This document shows positions 60,780-64,000 of a stretch of DNA of 64,000 bases, piece by piece; position 1 is the stretch's first letter; every line of letters starts with the position of its first letter. The notes beneath the pieces were generated by a model. The model searched no databases, was not told the origin of the DNA, and was given only the letters and a program-made list of their open reading frames with translations. A program made the position numbers and the translations under genes. The stretch is from assembly GCA_003254905.1 (NCBI GenBank), contig QANU01071046.1:351272-415271 (forward strand), given 5' to 3'. The stretch is from Nissolia schottii (lineage: Eukaryota > Streptophyta > Magnoliopsida > Fabales > Fabaceae).

Positions 60780-61170
60780 GGAATACAACATTATAAAACG
60801 TAGGAGTTATGTTATTTGCACCCATTGGTAGTGGGGCACCATACCAACTCACTAAGTATTTATTATTGGATGAAATTTTAATGGAATGTGATCCTATTAA
60901 TTAAAATCTTATGTAATAGTAGACAATTGTTAAGTCGGTATGGTATCCTTAAGGGCAGGCATGGTGCTCGTTCTTCTGCCATGGCTACTTACAAGAATAA
61001 CGTGAGAGTGTAACCAACATAAAAGTTAACACACTTGTCAGAAAAATAAAATAGATAACCTCACCTCGAAATATAAACCGGATTTATGTGTGAAAGGTAA
61101 TAGAGCTTTTGGCTTGATTAGTAGTATGCACGAATTTCATGCATGATTTCTTCTATACATTAGCTTTTCA
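60780..61170. repeat. Segment shared with 41990-42650
   Basis: Follows the broken PLATZ-3 exon 3 directly. It matches the spacer segment at 42 kb without the MITE found there. No coding potential. Confidence 0.7.
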
Positions 61171-61176
61171 TTAGCT

Positions 61177-62212
61177 TGTTATTAGAGTAATGAGTTATTT
61201 CATTAGCATTAGCTATTTAACTAGCCTAGCTTAGTTTACTTGCTGATCAAGCTTGGTTGTTAGTTAGTTATTTTTCTGTTTTCCTTCCCATAACAGAAAG
61301 GTTTTCTGTTAGCTGCTGTTGCTGTATATAAACCGTGAGTTACTTGCTATGCAAGCTAACCAATTCATTCTTCAATTTCCACTTGTTCTTCTCTCATCTC
61401 TCGATGGCTCTCTCCTCCTCTCTCTCTCGGTTCTCAAGCACCTGAGACTCAATATGGTATCAGTGATTTTCTCTTATTTTTCCGCATCTTATTCCAAAGG
61501 CTATGGTGTTGTCCTCTTTGCTGCGATTTTTTCTGTTTCTGTTCATGCATCTTTCATGAATTCTTGAAAGAATCACAAAGTATTTGAGGCATTTCCCCAA
61601 GATTTTCAGATCTTGATCTTTCTCCAGATCGAGGTTCTTTGAGGAATCCGTTGGTGAATTTACAACACTTTTTTGCTTGTTCAATTCTGATTTTTTTTTT
61701 TTAGATTCTCAAATTCCTTTTCTCTATTATCTTCTGCATTTCTTTCTCCCATGGCTGCACAAAGCTTGGAAGAATTTACCAATCCATACTCCATTTTATC
61801 ATCTGATGGACCTACTTTAATGCTGGTGTCTCAACCATTGAATGGTGACAATTTCCATTACTGGCATCGGTCCATGAAAATGGCCTTGTTATCCAAAAAC
61901 AAAATGGCTTTTGTAGATGGATCCTTGCCTCGACCCGAGGGCAATCAAATGCTGATGGCTTCCTGGGACAGAATTAACAGCATAGTGTGCTCCTGGCTCC
62001 TCAATTCTGTATCCAAAGACATTTCAGCGAGCATCATCACTCATTCCACAGCGGCTGCAATTTGGCAAGATCTCAAGGATCGGTTCCAGCAAGGAAATGG
62101 ACCACGGATCTTCGAACTGAAGAAAGAGTTAGCAACCACTCGACAGGGAGGTTTGTCTGTCACTCTTTACTACACTAAGCTGAAGTCCTTATGGACTGAA
62201 TTAGGTGAATAT
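61177..62212 (+). mobile_element. Truncated Ty1/copia retrotransposon (5' LTR and start of gag)
   Basis: The likely 5' LTR is 61177-61451: it starts tgttattagagtaatgag, has a TATA-like tgtatataaacc at 61323, and ends cctgagactca. A primer binding site tggtatcag follows at 61455. The gag frame starts at 61751. The element is cut off at the N at 62213, after which unrelated PLATZ-upstream DNA follows. The pol region and 3' LTR are absent from the window. Confidence 0.75.
61751..62212 (+). CDS. gag: Copia-type Gag, N-terminal part (truncated at a gap)
   Basis: 154 codons before the N. The pattern LMLVSQPLNGDNFHYWHRSM, then KNKMAFVDGSLPRP, VCSWLLNSVSKDI, AAAIWQDLKDRF and LYYTKLKSLWTELGEY, is the standard plant Ty1/copia Gag N-terminal region. 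Gag forms the virus-like particle shell. The frame has no stops up to the N, so the element may be intact in the genome but broken by an assembly join. The zinc knuckle and all enzymes are missing here. Confidence 0.85.
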
Positions 62213-62213
62213 N

Positions 62214-63110
62214 AGTATACTTTTTTTTATTGTTTTTGTTTGACATATTTATTTAAAAATGAGAACGTGGTAGGACTTGAATCCACACTTGACCGTAGAA
62301 ACTCTGAAATTATGTTAAGAATTATCTATCTTGAATAAAGATAATCGAATGATTATATATTTATTGGATACTCATGATGATGGGGGGTATAAAGACCCTG
62401 TAGCTACATTACATATCAAATGCATAATTTTTACACATTAGTATATTCCATTTTCACAAATTTATTACCGTCTTATAATTTTATTTTTCGTCCCTCACTT
62501 ATACTAATCTAAAAGTTGTTGATGTACTAGGTCTAGAAAACACAATCCAACGGTTCAAAACTCATTAAACCTATTATCCTCTCATCTAAACGACCACAAA
62601 CGGTTTGAAAAAATCAATGTAATAAAAATACTTTTGAGAAAAAAATAGTAGTTATTATCATTTTCTCTCCCCCTAGTTGTTTTTCAAATCGCTTGTGGGT
62701 ATAAAGAATTTTGTTGTCAACCTATCTATTATAAAATGCATACTTAGTTAGATATATTCAAAGCTCTTTAATTAGATACTTTAAAATGTAAAAGTCATGT
62801 GACGAGCGTTATTTTTTTTTTTCTTTTTTGAAAATGAACAACCAAACCAAACCCTTTTTTTTTATCTTAATTGAAGGCTTATTCAAATTCAAATTACTCT
62901 AATCTAGTAAAAATAAAGTGATATGTAAAATTTTTAAATTGAAAGAAAATTTCATCGCCTTTATTTTCATAGGTCTTCCCTCTCATATATTTGAATCAAT
63001 TCAAAATATTCCTCCTCCAAAAGAAATTTAAAATGAAAAGTTTCGTATCTAGAATAGAGCAATGACATTTATATTAATGGTTTTATTCTATTAGTATTGT
63101 ATTTGAGTTG
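62214..63110. repeat. Rearranged copy of the PLATZ upstream region
   Basis: 62235-62595 corresponds to 45940-46470 (including aatccaacggttcaaaactc and the ctcatcta phrase), and 62640-63110 corresponds to 45330-45800. The two blocks are in opposite order from unit 1, with the break near 62600. No PLATZ coding exon follows. Confidence 0.75.
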
Positions 63111-64000
63111 CCTTATAATAGGGTACGACTGTGGTATGATTCCTCGATATGTTTGTAAGTGGATCTGATTGGAAGGTGAGTGGTGATTGTGATTGTGATG
63201 GAACAGTTAAGGATGTTAGTGGAAGTGGAGCCAAATTTGCGTAAAAGAGTTGCTCTTTGAATTGACTATTTATTCTGATTGATTAGTTGTGCACATAATA
63301 GTATCTAAAATATGTCAATAAACTTAAAATTCAAGTTTGTTTTCTTTAAGATAATTCTCAGATTCAGAGATCTCTGTTGCGGTTCTTTAATTTGAGTGTT
63401 AATTATTTTTTAATCATAGATAAAACTTCTTAATTATAGTTCTAATTCAAGGTAATTCATTCCCTTTTCGTTTTCTATGGCGTAGTTGAAGTTACTATAA
63501 AGCTTCAATTTCAACCTTAGGTTTACAAATGATTGTTATCATGATGAAACGCATAGGTTTGTGTTATACTAAGTTCTAACTATAGCATGAAAGTTAGTGC
63601 GGATTACATATTTTCTCCCTTGATCTGGTAAACTTGCCTTTTCTTAGCTCAAGTGCATGTGGTATTTGATTAAATGACTACGAAATGAGAGCGAGGAAGA
63701 GGTTTTTTTTTTTTTTCTTATTTTTTTTAGTTCTTCTTCCATCCTTTAATTACATTGCAGCCTTGAAGTTGAATTTGTAACATGTTGAATTCAACGTACA
63801 TATCAAAAGTTAAGCTATAGCAACAACACTGTTATTTTATCTCTAATTATAGCATTGTTTGGTAGAATGGATAAGCTTCAAAAAAATGGACCAACTCTTC
63901 TTTGAGGAATTCTTATATTAAGAGCTATTGAACGTGTTTCTGTATACATGGTGGTGTCTACTGTCTAAATGAAATTCGTTAGTGATTAATTTATTGTTAA
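63111..64000. other. Right-end non-coding DNA, no gene seen
   Basis: AT-rich, with a T run at 63702-63728. No homology recognised and no convincing open frame. Confidence 0.5.

Overview
The window is nuclear DNA from a dicot plant, most likely a papilionoid legume. The evidence is AT-rich, intron-rich genes with GT-AG introns, plant-type VPS41, VPS50, SCPL51 and PLATZ homologues, and a dense load of LTR elements, MITEs and an Au-like SINE. The legume assignment is an inference from the style of the repeats. No operons, CRISPR arrays or prokaryotic features are present. The assembly has four gaps: 36253-36406, 50481-51455, and single Ns at 55337 and 62213.

Left third. VPS41, a HOPS/CORVET-type tethering subunit, lies on the minus strand in 19 exons (1587-10795). 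It carries one apparent single-base deletion in exon 17. A 5-kb intergenic region follows, holding a long inverted-repeat element. Then comes an intact 25-exon VPS50/syndetin gene (EARP tethering complex subunit) on the plus strand (15859-32659). Intron 20 of VPS50 holds a young 1.66-kb non-autonomous LTR retrotransposon in sense orientation.

Right half. The stretch 33-63 kb is a decayed tandem segmental duplication. Its ancestral module is a serine carboxypeptidase-like 51 gene (minus strand) followed by a PLATZ zinc-binding transcription factor gene (plus strand). Unit 1 has SCPL51 pseudogene A and PLATZ pseudogene 1. Unit 2 has SCPL51 pseudogene B and PLATZ-2, the only PLATZ copy that looks intact. 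Unit 3 has PLATZ pseudogene 3, split by a 2.9-kb solo LTR. The order VPS50, SCPL51, PLATZ matches what I recall of Arabidopsis At2g27900, At2g27920 and At2g27930, so the gene order itself is probably ancestral.

The unit 1 spacer is expanded by an array of about 15 copies of a 216-bp repeat, itself interrupted by a 1.68-kb solo LTR with a clean 5-bp target duplication. A 121-bp minisatellite and several MITEs follow. The right end has a truncated Ty1/copia element that stops at an N, and a rearranged copy of the PLATZ upstream region.

How it fits together: VPS41 and VPS50 both act in endosome and vacuole membrane tethering, but their adjacency is probably chance. I found no sign of a novel coding system. 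The most notable signals are the SCPL51-PLATZ duplication and decay history, the array and element architecture, the phased CTGAGCGG motif inside the 2.9-kb LTR, and the possible frameshift in VPS41.
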